Shown here: piece after piece, positions 1 to 11,990 of the stretch
Position numbering within the stretch: position 1 is the stretch's first letter
Layout: every line of letters starts with the position of its first letter
Origin: Anopheles merus
Taxonomy: Eukaryota > Arthropoda > Insecta > Diptera > Culicidae
NCBI RefSeq assembly: GCF_017562075.2
Contig: NW_024427631.1
Span: forward strand, 1 to 64,000
Direction of reading: 5' to 3'
DNA: 64,000 nt
Position numbers and translations under genes: made by a program
The notes under the pieces: model-generated
Databases searched by the model: none
The model's input: the letters and a program-made list of their open reading frames with translations, nothing else
Told to the model about the DNA's origin: nothing

Positions 1-19
1 TTGAGAGAGTAGTAGATTT

Positions 20-211
20 GGGGCGGTCCCGTGGTACGTGGTCATCAACTCGAACGACTCAATAACATGCCCGTCATGGGTTCAAGCCCAGAATGGACCG
101 TCCGCCCATAGCAAGGATTGAATATCCGGCTACGTGGTAATGAATTAAGTCTCGAAAGCCTGTATAGGCCGGCATGTCCGCGTAGGACGTTACGCCAAAT
201 AAAAGAAGATT
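20..211 (+). repeat. tRNA-like SINE, second family
   Basis: Short interspersed element of about 190 bp. It has a pol III B-box-like stretch (GGGTTCAAGCCC near 79-90) and ends in CGCCAAATAAAAGAAGA. The same body (conserved blocks GGACCGTCCG, TATCCGGCTACGTG, GGCCGGCAT, GTTACGCCAA) is embedded in every L element of this window. The 5' limit is approximate and no TSD was identified. Confidence 0.7.
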
Positions 212-789
212 TGAGGAAGTGTACATGTTCGACGTCCTGGGTATAGTAACCCGTTTTACAGGATATTATGTACCACACTTATCTGCCGATGACGACGGTG
301 TTTGTAGTACTCGAGGTGCTTAAGGTGCATTAAGCCAACTATACTGGCTTAAGAATGATTGATTTAATTGGAATATCCATTTCACAACAAATTTAACAAT
401 AAATTGAATAAAACCATTTCACAATAATTTAGTTTGCATGGTTTCCAAACATGTTTTTTTTTTAATCTTGCCTTGAATATCTTGATTTATAATGGGAAGG
501 GGTTGAGATGGGAGACTTTATCATCAGGTGGCTAATTTGCAACTTCAATTATAAAAAATCATTGTATCCAATACCATGTGTTTTCAAATCGGTTTGTGTA
601 AACAAAAAATCTAAGTAACCGTTGCCCTCTTTACCCGCGGGCTAGCAGTGGTGCATGGAGCAAGTCCTTTCGCAGTAACGCGCGTTGCTAAGAGAGCTCT
701 GCTCTCACCGCTGTCTTCTCTCTCTCTCTCTCGCTCGCTGAATGTTTATTCTCACGTCATTGTGGCGATTTTCGATTTTATATATAGTG
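212..789. other. AT-rich stretch without recognised features
   Basis: It contains a repeated phrase, CCATTTCACAA, at about 379 and 413, a T-run near 452-462 and a CT microsatellite near 717-733. I see no coding exon, RNA gene or element end that I can support. Confidence 0.4.
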
Positions 790-1829
790 AGATGATGAGC
801 CTGTTCACATTTGCTTTAAGCACACATTCGCATGCTGTTCATTGAATAATATAGCTCTCCCTTTCCACATGTGTTTTGGCATACCCACGCTGTGTAGACG
901 GCAGAACACTTTCCCCCTTCCAAATTTACCGTTCTTCCTCCTCTCGTTCTTCCTTCCTCCTACCGCGCTCGGGGTACTATCCGTGCTGCGTGTTCAGCTG
1001 GCTTCAGTTTAGTGATGACGTCATGAACAGGAGCTGCGCGTGTGAACCGGCTTCTGTTAAGCAATGACGCTGGGCTGCGCGCGATTCGACAGGTTCTTGG
1101 CGTAATCCAGTGCGTTGTTTTGTGGCAGTGTTGTGCTGAACGCTGTCCAAAAATGAACCAATAATTTATGTATGTAGTATGTATTACTATGGAGAGTTTT
1201 GCGCATAGGATTAGATCAACACTTACTTTAATATTTTAAAACTGGAAAATGTTTTCTTTCCGTCGCTCACTTTGAAGATTGTTGACTAGGCCAGCATGCA
1301 GTCGTTGATAAATAGCGCACACACGCCAAAGGCCAGCAAAGGTTAGACGCCAAAGGTTAGTTGAATGAACCTGCACAAGCACACATGTGAACAAAAAACT
1401 TACCTCAACAATTTGCTAGGATAAATCATTCCATAACTGAAGAAGAAGGAACACGGCCCAAAACGTAGACGAGCAAAGTACGTCGCACAAGAAATCGCAC
1501 CTCACGTCAGTACATTCTTCCACAGGGAAAGTTCTGGACAGACTGAGGATGCCTCAGACTGGGATGAGCGTGATAGCAGAAAAATCATGGTGGATCGAGA
1601 GAGATGGGTAGACTCAGTCCAGCGAAATCCGCTGGTAAATACATGTGTGTGTGACGAACGAAAGACTTCAAACCCCACTTCCCCCGTATTTCATCCATAA
1701 TTTTTCGTCACACGCACACACCTCTACACGGGCGGCGGTTTGCCGTCAAAAATCTAGAGAAAGAAGACAAGGCCTCTCGCTCTGGCATACAGAAAAATTT
1801 CTCAACAACTTCGGCTCTGCTACTTGGGG
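790..1829 (-). repeat. Diverged copy of the CCCAACC-ended DNA element (see 48044-49213)
   Basis: Read in reverse, this region follows the element at 48044-49213 block by block. Shared blocks include the sequence around AAATCTAGAGAAAGAAGACA, the CTGGACAGACTGAGGATGCC block, and the GTTCTTCCTTC and TGACGTCA blocks. The element end corresponds to CTTGGGG at about 1823-1829. The other end is too diverged to place. Short ORFs here are not conserved in frame between the two copies. Confidence 0.5.
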
Positions 1830-1879
1830 ACACTGCCCGTCCGGCAAAATAGGTGTATTTTTTGAGTGATTTGAGTACC

Positions 1880-2731
1880 GTCCCCCGTGAGCAGTTACTC
1901 TTGGAGGAATGAGTTACACCCTCGCGCGAGCCCTCGCCCTCCCCACCCGGAACGTACGGTGCGCTCTGCAGTTCTCAAAGTGTTCCAGTCATGCTACCAA
2001 CACATCCAAAGATATTTGTTTCTTTCGTTTCTCGTTTTCTTTCATGCATTGCCATGATCGCAAATACGCACTTATTCTAACAACAAACACAAACACGGTC
2101 ATTTTTTATTTCATGAAACACTTTATTGAAACATAAATTACACTTTCACAACACATTTAGAATCCTTCATACTCACGAATGGCGTCATACTGCAAAGTAC
2201 CGGGTCGAGCCAGGCTGCGGGAAACTTGTCGACAATCTGCGTTGCCTCTGTTCAGAAATTCTTACCTGTCGATGCACGCACTGCATGTGCGTCTGTGCAC
2301 ATTGTTTGTTCACTTCACACTTCACCAAAACACACCAGCGCACGAGACTTTGAACGAAATGCGCATCAGCGCACAAACACTGCGCGCGGGACTTAGAACA
2401 AAATGCGCATAACCGTCTCCGACAAAGCGTCGCGCTGTACTGGTGGTTTTGTACGCGTAGGAGGGGGACATACGGAGCGATGGTTCGATGCTGTAGTGTA
2501 AGCGAGACAACACGATGTGACGAGCAGCTCCAAGTTGTTGGGCTCGCTGAAAGACACATACGCATTCACAGACGGCTCGTCAAAGCACGGTATTTGTATT
2601 GGTGTTAGTGAAGCGCGCGTGTAAAACAGAATGCGAACTCTCATCGCAGCGCGTTTCTCCTTGCTTCCTCAAGCTTCCTCATACCCCTCGGCCTGAATCA
2701 CTCAAAATTTGGGGTCTCATTGTTTGCGTGG
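1880..2731 (+). repeat. Repeat family E, uninterrupted copy
   Basis: About 850 bp. It reappears in inverse orientation as two pieces at 32112-32390 and 35968-36600. Because it is uninterrupted here, it serves as the empty site for two insertions there: the TTTT at 2447-2450 and the GT at 2457-2458. It contains AATAAA-like blocks and no convincing ORF. Its class is unknown. Confidence 0.6.
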
Positions 2732-2803
2732 CTTGCTTCCTCAAGCTTCCTCATACCCCTCGGCCAGAATCACTCAAAATTTGGGGTCTCATTGTTTGCG
2801 TGG
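2660..2803 (+). repeat. 72-bp tandem duplication
   Basis: Two adjacent 72-bp units (2660-2731 and 2732-2803) differ at about one base (GGCCTGAATC against GGCCAGAATC). The second unit abuts the truncated L copy that starts at 2804. One unit is present, inverted, at 32112-32183. Confidence 0.85.
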
Positions 2804-4494
2804 TGGTAGCTGATGACCGGGAGGAGGGGGTACTGGCACACTAGAGGGGGTGTTGGATACTGTTGGGAGATGGAACAGTATACTTAAATTACCGGCGAGA
2901 GGGGGGGGCGGTGCTTATGGGAACCCTACGATCATCGGTCACAGGGTCTAAAATTGTTTCCGGCATGGGGGGGGGGGGGGAGCAAATGGTTCTCCAGCCT
3001 CTGGGCCCCAACGACCATCTTTCCGGGGGCCCTTGTCGCTAATAATCTGTCCACTTGTAGACATACGGCATACTACAGACTAGAAATCTTCGGCGACCGC
3101 CTAGTCCGCCTACCGTTAGATCCACCGCTGGTTCATGACGGTGTTTTTTTCTATCGTGGAGGTGCATCCTTCCCCCTGTCTGCAGCGTATGCATCAAGCA
3201 GGAGACAGTGTGGCAGTATGCAAGTTACCCGCTGGATAGGAGCGGTCCCGCGGCACCGCCGTCATTCCGCACATCTGCATGCCCGTCGTGGGTTCTAACC
3301 GCGTATGAACCGTCCGCCGTAGCAAGGGCTAACTATCCGGCTACGTGCTACTCAAGTCCTGAAAAGGCCGGCATGATCGCGTAGACTATTACGCCAATAA
3401 TAATAATAATAAGAAGAAGAAGAAGAACTTAGCATAGCAGTCCACACTCGGGGAAGGTTTTTGTTTTGACTTTGGTGCTGCCGGGTCTACCGCTGTGGCG
3501 CGACAAATGCACGGAATTCACTCGACTAAAACATGAACCTACCGATCCGAACCCATTCCAAGGCATTGCCGGTCAATCAGCGTCATGATAACTACTCCAA
3601 ACCAACAAGCCACCAGATTCTGGACGGACAGGTGCAGCACCATACGCGCACCGTAATAAACAAATCCAGAATCCTCTTTTGTATGAATTCAATTCAAGTG
3701 TTGTTTCCACTTGCATCCGCTAGCTGAATTGGAAAGAAATGTGCTACATATCACATGCACGTTTACTTAGATCGTGTTTCTTTTTAACACCCCAAGCATC
3801 AGAGCCGGTCGTAAAGATGGTGGTGCAAATCCAATGGTTGTGTTGTGTCTCAGGTAGCGAGATAAAAAATGAATGGACTTTGTAGCCGCATTGGATGAAA
3901 ATGTACGCATCAAAATCAAACAGTTTTGGGGTTTCCACACGCACGCACACACGCAAACACACACATTCATGTATGCGCGCACGCGTGCACGCACCCACGA
4001 AAACGCGCACGCGACAACGCACCTACGAACGCGCGCACGAGCGAGTACGGTTACTTTATCGAAAGAGAAGCTGATTGAACTATCTTGTAGCGCATCCTCA
4101 TCCAAAACGCCGGACGGGGAGGGGGGTCACGGCATGGTACAGTGAACGGTCACTTTCCTCGCGCTGTGAGTGTGCGTGTGTGTGTCGAGACCCGAAAACT
4201 CGAGACAGATTTCGGCACATTTGAAAAATATATTTTATTGCCACTTTACATTGTGTTTACATGATGCTTAGAAGGTCGCTGAAGCATCAAACATGTTAAA
4301 AAAAAATAGATTAGTGTTAGACGTTCTCCTACGCTTGTTTTAAATAGGCTTCTTCACCCTCGATTGGCAGGGGTATCGAAAGGTCTCATCAGCAGCGGCA
4401 CGAAATAAAATAAACCATCAATACACCGATAACACTTTAAATCCCAAACCATCTTCTCCCGCATCGTCTCAAGGTCACACACAAATTAATAAAT
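2804..4494 (-). mobile_element. L element copy 1, truncated at both ends
   Basis: This is the middle of an L element in reverse orientation (compare 57966-60799). It starts inside the GCTGATGACCGG block. It carries the embedded SINE and a short (CA)n tract with interruptions near 3940-3965. It stops at AAATTAATAAAT, where a different inverted-repeat element begins at 4495. No open frame is shared with the other L copies. Confidence 0.8.
3241..3426 (+). repeat. SINE embedded in L copy 1
   Basis: It has the B-box-like block GGGTTCTAACC, the TATCCGGCTACGTG block and a tail of AAT then AAG triplets. It lies at the same internal place in all L copies, so it was captured before L amplified. Confidence 0.7.
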
Positions 4495-4947
4495 CCCGCC
4501 ATGCAATTGGCAGCGATTTGCGAGGGCACGCGAGGGCTCGCACGCCATACAAGTTCACCGCCCCAGAGCCCTCGCATTAAAGAGCTTGCGAGCCTTGGTA
4601 GTTTTTTCACCCCTAGTTTTAGCAGTTATAATTATAGCACCCCGAGAGCAAGTATAACATTGAAAATTATAGCTTACTAAACACCTACATTTTGAGATTT
4701 TATTTGGCAAAAATCCTCAAAAATTGGAGAAGTAATCTTTTCAGCGAATAACACCTAAACAACAAAAACTTATGTATGAAAAATAAAGATTATTTAATGA
4801 CCTTATGATTTCGAGCAGATGATACCACTCCCAACCCTCGCAATGTTTGACGGGAAGCTCTTTAATGCGAAGGCTCTGGGGCGGTGAACTTTTACGGCGT
4901 GCGAGCCCTCGCGCGCCCTCGCAAATTCCTGTCAATTGCATGGCGGG
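4495..4947. mobile_element. Inverted-repeat element with CCCGCCATGCAATT termini
   Basis: It starts CCCGCCATGCAATTGGCAG and ends with the near-complement CTGTCAATTGCATGGCGGG. The arms run on imperfectly through blocks such as GCGAGGGCTCGCACGCC and its inverse for about 100 bp. The core is AT-rich and non-coding. Relatives lie at 10297-10665 and 21551-21625. The left end cuts L copy 1, and no matching TSD is visible. Confidence 0.7.
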
Positions 4948-5857
4948 ACCGTACCTTCGTGTGTACAAATAGAACCGTTACACGCAAGCGTAGAGACAAA
5001 ACACTGCATAGGCACAAAAACCAGAATTGACATTACAGAATAATTGTAACCATTTGTAAACCCAAAAACTGATCTTCAGGATAATGACAGAAAACAGAAA
5101 GGGAAAGTAAAACCCAAAATCTAACTGAAGAGAAATGCACCGTATGAATAAAGATGCAAGATGAGACCAAGGCCTGCTCAATTAAGACACAGTTACGCAC
5201 AGTACGCACAGTGACTCGGTTCAGTGCAGCCGTTTCGGTCTTATCTTAATTCGCATCAACAATACAAATGTGTTAAGTTAATTCATTGACTCCGCTCGTT
5301 ACCTGGAGCCCCTGATGACTCCCAGTGATCATCCAAAACTCTGCTTTGTTCTGACAAATTGACCCCGCGAGTAATGTTTAATCCTCCTGCACCGCTGCTC
5401 CAACCATAGCAACCTGATTCGAACTTTACATGAGTATATACTGCCTCTACTTGGCTGTCACTATAAAGATAGTCCATTGTGGAATAGACAAACTGCATTT
5501 TATTGGTCGTGGTTGATCGCGCGGGCATGAAACCGAGCTGCATGGTGCTAACCCAAGTGTTGCGACGATCGCTTAGCAAAGTTAAATTTTAAAAGAAAAG
5601 GCATGAATATTTAAAGTGTATCCACCAATCGTTTGCCAACTGTCAAGATACTCGTACAGCAATTGGAGCGAGTCAATCGATCGTATGTTAAATGTTTGCG
5701 TTGGCATATTTCCAAGAAATAGAACTATTTTTCTTTAATGGACGAGAAAATTTGCTCAATTATTCATTTTTGTTTAGTTTCCGACGGATTTGAGTGTGAT
5801 TAAATCAATACGAGTTCTGATTACAAGCGTTTTTTATTTATTTATTTATATAGTAGA
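4948..5857. other. Unassigned sequence
   Basis: No domain-bearing ORF, RNA gene or element ends were recognised. The longest frame (5283-5579, -, 98 codons) shows no family resemblance. Confidence 0.35.
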
Positions 5858-6036
5858 AGAGTTTCCATGAAATTATCTTCAACTCGCACGATTTAACAAC
5901 ATGTCCGTCGTGGGCATAAGCCTCATATGAAACCGTTAAGCAGTCCCCTCCGTAGCAAATATTGTTCAATCGGCTGTTTTACTTAAAAAGTCTCGAAAAC
6001 CTGTATATACCGGCATGACCGCGTAGTTTGTTACGA
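5858..6036 (+). repeat. Diverged SINE, second family
   Basis: It follows the SINE at 20-211: AACATGTCCGTCGTGGGC, a degraded B box, CCGTAGCAAATATT, TCTCGAAAACCTGTATA, CCGGCATGACCGCGTAG and GTTACGACCA. No tail or TSD is clear. Confidence 0.55.
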
Positions 6037-6582
6037 CCACATTAGGAAGTACAATTAAAATTGTGTGGTGCCAATCTAAAATTTTTAATTATTAATTATT
6101 ATTTATTAAAAATATTTATTTTTTTATTTATCTATCTTTATGTATTTATTAGTCTTAAACTTAATCCTAGTCTTGGCCACACAACAACTATACATATCAA
6201 ATTTAGCGAATATATCTAACGTATGGCTTCAAGGGATTATAAATTGTGTATGGTGGAATTTCCATGTGCAATTATTCTCTAATTTTCCCTCCAGTACCAA
6301 CACATAAGATTTTTTTACCCTGAGGCATACCCAAGCAAGTGAACGTAAACCGAAACTCTCTTCACCCTTCTGTCTGTCATCAACTGAGGAGCAATTTTGC
6401 CAATTCCAAAGCACACCACGGTCTCCAGCGAGCTGTTCCATTCTATACCAATCGCAAACGAATATAATAACCGAGAAATAACGGAACGAATCTCAAATTT
6501 ATAACTCGCTTCTCCTTTTCTCCCTTTCTTTCTCTAACTGTTTTATGAAACGTAATATTGCTGCTACGTTGGACTCATGCAG

Positions 6583-6760
6583 CACCTGAAGTAGCCATCG
6601 TAGACGAAGAAGATGTGCCATTATACGATAAGTACTACGAAGTTGGATCGACGATAAAACTGATGTGCAAAATTCGACACATCTCGATGTTACGGTCTGT
6701 CGTTTATTGGATACACAACGAAAACACTCTTAATCATGATACAACACGAGGTGGTATCAG
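6583..6760 (+). CDS. dpr: dpr family gene: first half of Ig domain 2 (internal exon)
   Basis: This exon encodes the N-terminal half of an immunoglobulin domain of the Dpr (defective proboscis extension response) family. These are neuronal cell-surface proteins that bind DIP partners in synaptic matching. The exon follows a CAG acceptor at 6580-6582 and ends at a GTAAGC donor (6761). It starts with the last two bases of a split codon and ends with two bases (AG) of a split serine codon. Visible Ig marks are EVGSTIKLMCKI, carrying the B-strand cysteine, VVYWIHNE, carrying the core tryptophan, and DTTRGGI, which is a typical Dpr lead into the next exon. The start Met seen in this frame lies upstream of the acceptor and is not used. 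Family assignment is from remembered Dpr sequences. The paralogue is not assigned, and earlier exons are outside the window. Confidence 0.85.
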
Positions 6761-7098
6761 GTAAGCCTCATATTTTTACGTTTTTGAATGTTTCAATACA
6801 TACCAACTACTGCTTTTACTTACTCTATATTTTCATCATCTAGAAGTCACTTCGATTGTTTACGATCAGTGGATCAGATTTCGGCTATAACTCGTACACA
6901 CGCAAAATTTGTTCATTTATGGGTTGATACTTTAATCAATTGAAAGCAGCTGTACATGCATGCAGCATTCATGAACGAACACAAACGATGGTCCCATGTA
7001 ATGGGTCAATCATGAGTTTCATCAGAAAACTGTTCTCGTGAAATGGTCGTAATGGCCCCGCTGCGCAAATTCGAGCAGTTTCCAGCGCAGAAAATGTA

Positions 7099-7130
7099 CC
7101 AAAATCTGCGCTGGCCAGCGCAGATTTTGG
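7099..7130. repeat. Perfect 32-bp palindrome near the L inner end
   Basis: CCAAAATCTGCGCTGG is followed directly by its exact reverse complement. Perfect copies recur at 38844-38875 and 58008-58039, and imperfect ones lie in the other L inner ends. Confidence 0.9.
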
Positions 7131-8700
7131 CTGGTCTCACGCGCTGGACTTCAGCGATTCCTGCGCTGGGTCGCGCAGTTCGGGCAGTTCGGGCCAAGTT
7201 CGGGCGGCGGCGGAGCAAAAAAAAAAAACGGTCAAAAAATTAAAAAAAAAATGGCGCCCATTTTTTTGTCCGCTTCTTCCTCTCCCCTCCCTCCTTCACC
7301 CTGGCTTGCCTTACTTGAGCTTCAGCCCGTGCCTTCCGCCGCCAGCTGATTGGGTGTTGTGGTGTATGCGTTGATACTTATATGTGCATTGCGGTTATGT
7401 ATTGTTATTGGTGGGTGTTAGCATTTATTAATTAGTGTGTGACCTTGGGACGATGCGGGAGAAGCTGGATTGGGATTTAAAGTGTTATCGGTGTATTGAT
7501 GGATTATTTTATTTCGTGCCGCTGCTGATGAGACCTTTCGATGCCCCTGCCAATTGAGGGTGAAGAAGCCTATTTAAAACAAGCGTAGGAGAACGTCTAA
7601 CACTAATCTAATATTTTTTTATTTGAACATGTTTGATGTTTCAATGACCTTCTAAGCATCATGTAGCACAGTGTATAGTGGTTATAATTTTTTTTTTAAT
7701 TTGCCCAAATCTGTCTCGAGTTTTTGGGTCTCGTTACACACACACACACACAGCGCGGGGAAAGTGACCTTTCACTCTATTATGTCGCGATCCCCCACCC
7801 CGCCCGGCGCTAGGGATGAGGATGCGCTACAAGAAACCTGAACCAGCCGTTCTACCGAGAAGGTAGCCGTAATCGATCATGCGTGGAGGGGGGGGGGGTG
7901 GTCTAGTGGGGGGGGGGGAGTGCGTGCTTGCGCGACTTCGGGGGTGCGTGCTCGCGAGCGCGCTTTCGTGGGTGCGTGCTGGCGTGCGCGCTTTCATGCT
8001 CGCGGGCGCGCGTACGTGCGTGTGTGTGTGCGTGCGTGCGTGCTGGCGTACGCGCGTTCATGCATGTGCGCGCGCGCGTATGTGTGTGTGTGTGTTATGT
8101 GTGTGCGAGTTTGCGCGCGCGTATTTGTGTGTGAGTTAGCGCGCGCGTGTTTGTGTGTGAGTTTGCGCGCGCGTGTTTGGGTGTTTGTGTGCGTGCGTTT
8201 GGAAACCTCAAAACTATTTGATTCTGATGCGTACATTTTCATCCGCTGCGGCTACAAAGTCCATGCATTTTCGATCTCGCTACCTGAGAGACAACACAAC
8301 CATTGGCATTGGCATCTTTGCGATCGGCTCTGCTGTTGGGGGTATTAAAAAGACACACGATCTAAGCAAACGTGCGTGTGATATATTGCACATTTATTTC
8401 TAATTCAGCTAGCGGACGCAACTGGTAACAAAACTTGAATTGAATTCATACAAAAGAGGATTCTGGATTTGTTTATTACGGTGCGCATATGGTGCTGCAC
8501 CAGTCCGTCCACAATCGGGCGTCTTGTTGGCTTGTCGGTATCGTGACGCCGATTGACCAGCAATGCCTTGGAATGAGTTCGGATCGGTAGGTTCATGTTT
8601 TGGTCGAGTGCATTCCGTGCATTTGTCGCGTCACAGCGGTAGCCCGGCAGCAACAAAGTCAAGACAAACTCTTCCCCAGGTGTGAACTGCTATGCTAAGT

Positions 8701-8888
8701 TCTTCTTATTATTATTATTATTATTGTTGGGGTAATAGCCTATGCGATCATGCCGGCCATTTCAGGACTTGAATACCACGTAGCCGGATAGTAAGCCTTT
8801 GCTACGGCGGACGGTTCATACGCGGTTAGAACCCATGACGGGCATGCTGTTACGATGTGCGGAATGATGGCGTTGCCGCGGGACCGCT
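8701..8888 (-). repeat. SINE embedded in L copy 2
   Basis: Reverse-strand copy of the SINE found in all L elements. Its tail reads TTCTTCTTATTATTATT on the + strand. The B-box-like block GGGTTCTAACC is at about 8823-8834 on the - strand. Confidence 0.65.
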
Positions 8889-10036
8889 CCTATCCAGCGG
8901 GCAACTTGCATACTGCCACACTGTCTCCTGCTCGATGCATACGCTGCAGGCAGGGGGAAGGATGCACCTCCACGATAGAAAAAAACACCGTCATGAACCA
9001 GCGGTGGATCTAACGGTAGGCGGACTAGGCGGTCGCCGAAGATTTCTAGTCTGTAGTATGTCGTATGTCTACAAGTGGACAGAGTATTAGCGACAAGGGC
9101 CCCCGGAAAGATGGTCGTTGGTTCCCCGTGGCTAGAGAAGTATAATGTGCAATCCATCCATCCCCCCTCCATCCGCCTGCAATTTAAGTATAATGTTCAA
9201 TTTATCTCCCAACAGCTGTGTGCCAGTACCCCCTCCTCCCGGTCATCAGTTACCATTTACAGGGGCCTCAATTCGTCTTTCCGCCTTTCATGAACACCTT
9301 TCTTTCTTTGACCTATGGATCATAACATTCCGGAAGAGCATACATTCGGCGACAGTTTTGCATACACACGCACACTCACAACCATGCGCAGGATGCTTAG
9401 CATATCTATGTAATCGGGTAACAGTTTTTGCAACAGGCGAAAGCAAAATCTTAGTGCTATGCTTACTGCCTAACACGTTCAGCACGATGGCAGGCCCCAG
9501 GGACAGCCAGTGAACTTTCCAGTATACCGGTTCTACAATCAGCTTGCGTTCTAGATGCCGGCGGAACGGTAAGCTCATTAAAATCAGCGCCGGACTGAAC
9601 GTGTTAATGCGGATTAGGATTCTGCGCGTTGCACAGCAAACCCTTCTGCGTAAACTAGCGATTCCTTAGTCATTTTTATATTTCAGTGTTTGAACTCATT
9701 GCGATTTTTTGGTTTGATTTGTGAAAATGCAACTTCATTGCCGCAATGTTTGTTAACGGCATTTTTAGGCGCCACAACAGCTCGCGAGCATTGACCACAC
9801 GCGAGAAAGAGATGGCGCTATGGAGGGAAAAGCACGGACGACGGCTGACAGCGATTGGCCGTCTGATGCACCAACACATCCAAACCTACGGCAGCGCGTT
9901 CAGGCGAGGGGTACGAGGCGGAGCCAGGGACGGGTAGCTCGACGAGCTGCTTGACAAATTTGCCGTTGGAGAGAAAAGGAAGGCATGATAAAATTCTCAG
10001 AACGCCATAACGCCTTCCGTCGCTTTGCACAGCGGG

Positions 10037-10296
10037 ACCGATCGAAGCTCTTGATCGGTTGAAGCGTTTACGGAATTTCGAGAGAGCGCGCTGTATGTGT
10101 ATGTCTCTTTTTGACAAAAAAGCTCCGGTACGCGATCGTGTTGGCGCAAAAATGATAGTGGCCGAAAAATGTTTCACATCCACGTTCTCTTTCTTTTCTC
10201 TTTTCCCTTTCACCTCGCTTTATCGTTATTGATTTTTGCTCTCTAGCTACATTGAGCGAGTGGCTGACAAGTTTTCGATCGCTTTGCGCAGCGGGA
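10037..10296 (-). mobile_element. S element, truncated
   Basis: It runs from the S interior (CCGATCGAAGCTCTTGATCGG) to the S head on the - strand (TTCGATCGCTTTGCGCAGCGGG). The distal 90 bp of S are missing. It abuts L copy 2. Confidence 0.75.
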
Positions 10297-10665
10297 TACA
10301 ACCGGTCAAACATTGCGAGGGTTGGGAGTAATATCATCTGCTCGAAATCTTATGCATTTGAAAATAATCCTTTTGTTTTATTCATAAATTATAGTTTTTG
10401 CGGTGTTATTCGTCGAAAAGATTATTATTTCTATTTTAATTGATTTTTTCAAAATAAAATGTCAAAATTGAGGTGTTTAGTATGCTACAATTTGTACTGT
10501 TATACCTGTTGTTGGGGTGCTATAATTATAACTGCTAAACTTAGGGGCGAAAAATCTGCCAAGGCTCGCAAGCTCTTTAATGCGGGGGCTCTAGAGCTGT
10601 GAACTTGTATGGCGTGCGAGCCCTCGCGCGCCCTCGCAAATCGCTATAAATTGCATCCCGCCATG
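10297..10665 (-). mobile_element. Relative of the CCCGCCATG-ended inverted-repeat element
   Basis: It matches the reverse of 4498-4855: CAAACATTGCGAGGGTTGGGAG, then ATCTGCTCGAAAT, TGCTATAATTATAACTGCTAAA, GGCTCGCAAGCTCTTTAATGCG and GCGTGCGAGCCCTCGCG. The far end is altered to TTGCATCCCGCCATGC. Confidence 0.65.
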
Positions 10666-10689
10666 CATAGAGATTGCATCCCGGATATA

Positions 10690-10786
10690 GAGAACTGACT
10701 ATCCGATAGCGTGATTTTAGTATATTTTAGAAGTCGTTTCAGCCCTGTCTACAGAATTGCTCGTTACGTCAAAGAAGAAGAAGAAA
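10690..10786 (+). repeat. SINE fragment
   Basis: The 3' half of the second SINE family, diverged: AACTGACTATCCGATAGCG, GTCGTTTCAGCCCTGTC, CGTTACGTCAAAGAAGAAGAAG. Confidence 0.5.
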
Positions 10787-11585
10787 ATTTGTACGGGAGG
10801 CTATGAGCTTGCAGTGCGTCACGCGGCCTCGGCACGTGGGGGATGGCGAATCACCTGTACAACAAAGAGTGCAGGGAGATGGTAGCGAGCTGTGGGGTCT
10901 TATCGGCCACGAGCTGCAATCGACCAAATGGTTCCATGGAGCGCTAGTATGTGGTCAGTGAGTGCACTAGGTAGTTCGGCAGGTGCCAATCCGACCCGTG
11001 CGTGCAACGAGTTCAAGACGACACGAATGAACTGGATCGTTTACGGATGGTTCCGACAGAGAAAGATTACGAAGGATCCTTTCCTCGGGGCCTCACGTGG
11101 CCGCTTAGTTTGCGTACTGGCTAATCCGCCCCTGCCCCCACCTCACTATTGTTTGCCTTAAGGCTTACGGCAAATACAGTTTACATTTGTTATTCTAAAC
11201 TATGTTAGCATTATTGAACAGCAATACGAAAGAAAAGGAATGAGAAGGAGAAAGGGAGTAAATAAATGGGGAACTAACCAGAGCGGAAGAGAGCGGACGA
11301 GCAGGAAGGGTGATAGTCGAAGAGGTGAGATGAGAAGATGAAAGCGGGGATTGCGTGTAGCAGCGTTCATTGTTCGGAAGCTATGATGGATTCTAAACAA
11401 TGGGGGACGAGAGTGAAGCAAACAGGAGGGAGCATACAGGAGCAGGGAGGACATACAGGAAGGGAGCAACATGCATTTTTTTGCAAGTTGATGTTCTTTC
11501 TTATGTATTGTCTACATTGTCCACATCAATCTTATGAGCTGCGCATCGTAAAAAGCTTCTTTATCTTTTTCTTATTTGTCACAGT
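10787..11585. other. Unassigned dpr intron sequence
   Basis: Includes a purine-rich stretch at about 11226-11475. No ORF here shows a recognisable domain. Confidence 0.35.
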
Positions 11586-11596
11586 AACCATTGCTT

Positions 11597-11719
11597 CGAC
11601 TGTAGGACTGACTATCCTGCTATGGTAACAATAAGTCACTGAAAGCCAAGCTCACTTTACTAGTGGGTACAGGCAGGCCTGGACTGACATCGGTTGTTGT
11701 GCCAAAGAAGAAGAAGAAG
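11597..11719 (+). repeat. SINE200-type element, 5' truncated, with TSD
   Basis: The 3' half of the Anopheles SINE200-like element (GACTATCCTGCTATGG, AATAAGTCACTGAAAGCC, GGTTGTTGTGCCAAAGAAG) is flanked by the direct repeat AACCATTGCTT at 11586-11596 and 11720-11730. The 5' truncation and 11-bp TSD indicate ordinary LINE-driven insertion. Confidence 0.85.
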
Positions 11720-11748
11720 AACCATTGCTTTTCTGCCTGCCTCAGCCA

Positions 11749-11880
11749 CTTCTTCTTCTTCTTGGCGCAACAACCTACGCGGTCATGCCGGATAGTTAAC
11801 CGTTGCTACGATAGATGGTCCATATGAGGCTTGAACCCATGGCGAGCATGTTGCTAAGTCGTGTGAGTTGACGTGGCCTG
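11749..11880 (-). repeat. SINE fragment, reverse strand
   Basis: CTTCTTCTTCTTGGCGCAAC, GGTCATGCCGGATAGTTAAC, TATGAGGCTTGAACCCATGG and a degraded remainder. The next 110 bp (11881-11990) hold another weak SINE-like piece around GGGGCTTGAACGCAGGACGG. Confidence 0.55.
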
Positions 11881-11990
11881 TTACTAATTGGTTTACCCCT
11901 AGCTAGATAGGCAGTCCTGGGCCTCTAGGATCAAACGGGGCTTGAACGCAGGACGGTCATGTTGTTGTGTTCGGATAGCACGACAACGAG

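Larger units (their letters stand above)
7057..10036 (+). mobile_element. L element copy 2, full length
   Basis: L elements are non-coding transposons of 2.85-3.2 kb. The inner end reads CCCGCTGCGCAAATTCGAGC and the outer end, inverted, reads CCCGCTGCGCAAAGCGACGG, giving a 13-bp terminal inverted repeat. This copy is about 2,980 bp and its outer terminus has one change (TTTGCACAGCGGG). Internal landmarks in order are a 32-bp palindrome, a (GT)-rich tract (about 7990-8200), a block with GGTTCGGATCGGTAGG, the SINE, and a final block ending CGCCTTCCGTCGC. The left flank is unique DNA and the right flank is S-element interior. The two flanks do not form a TSD, so one side has been rearranged. Confidence 0.85.
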
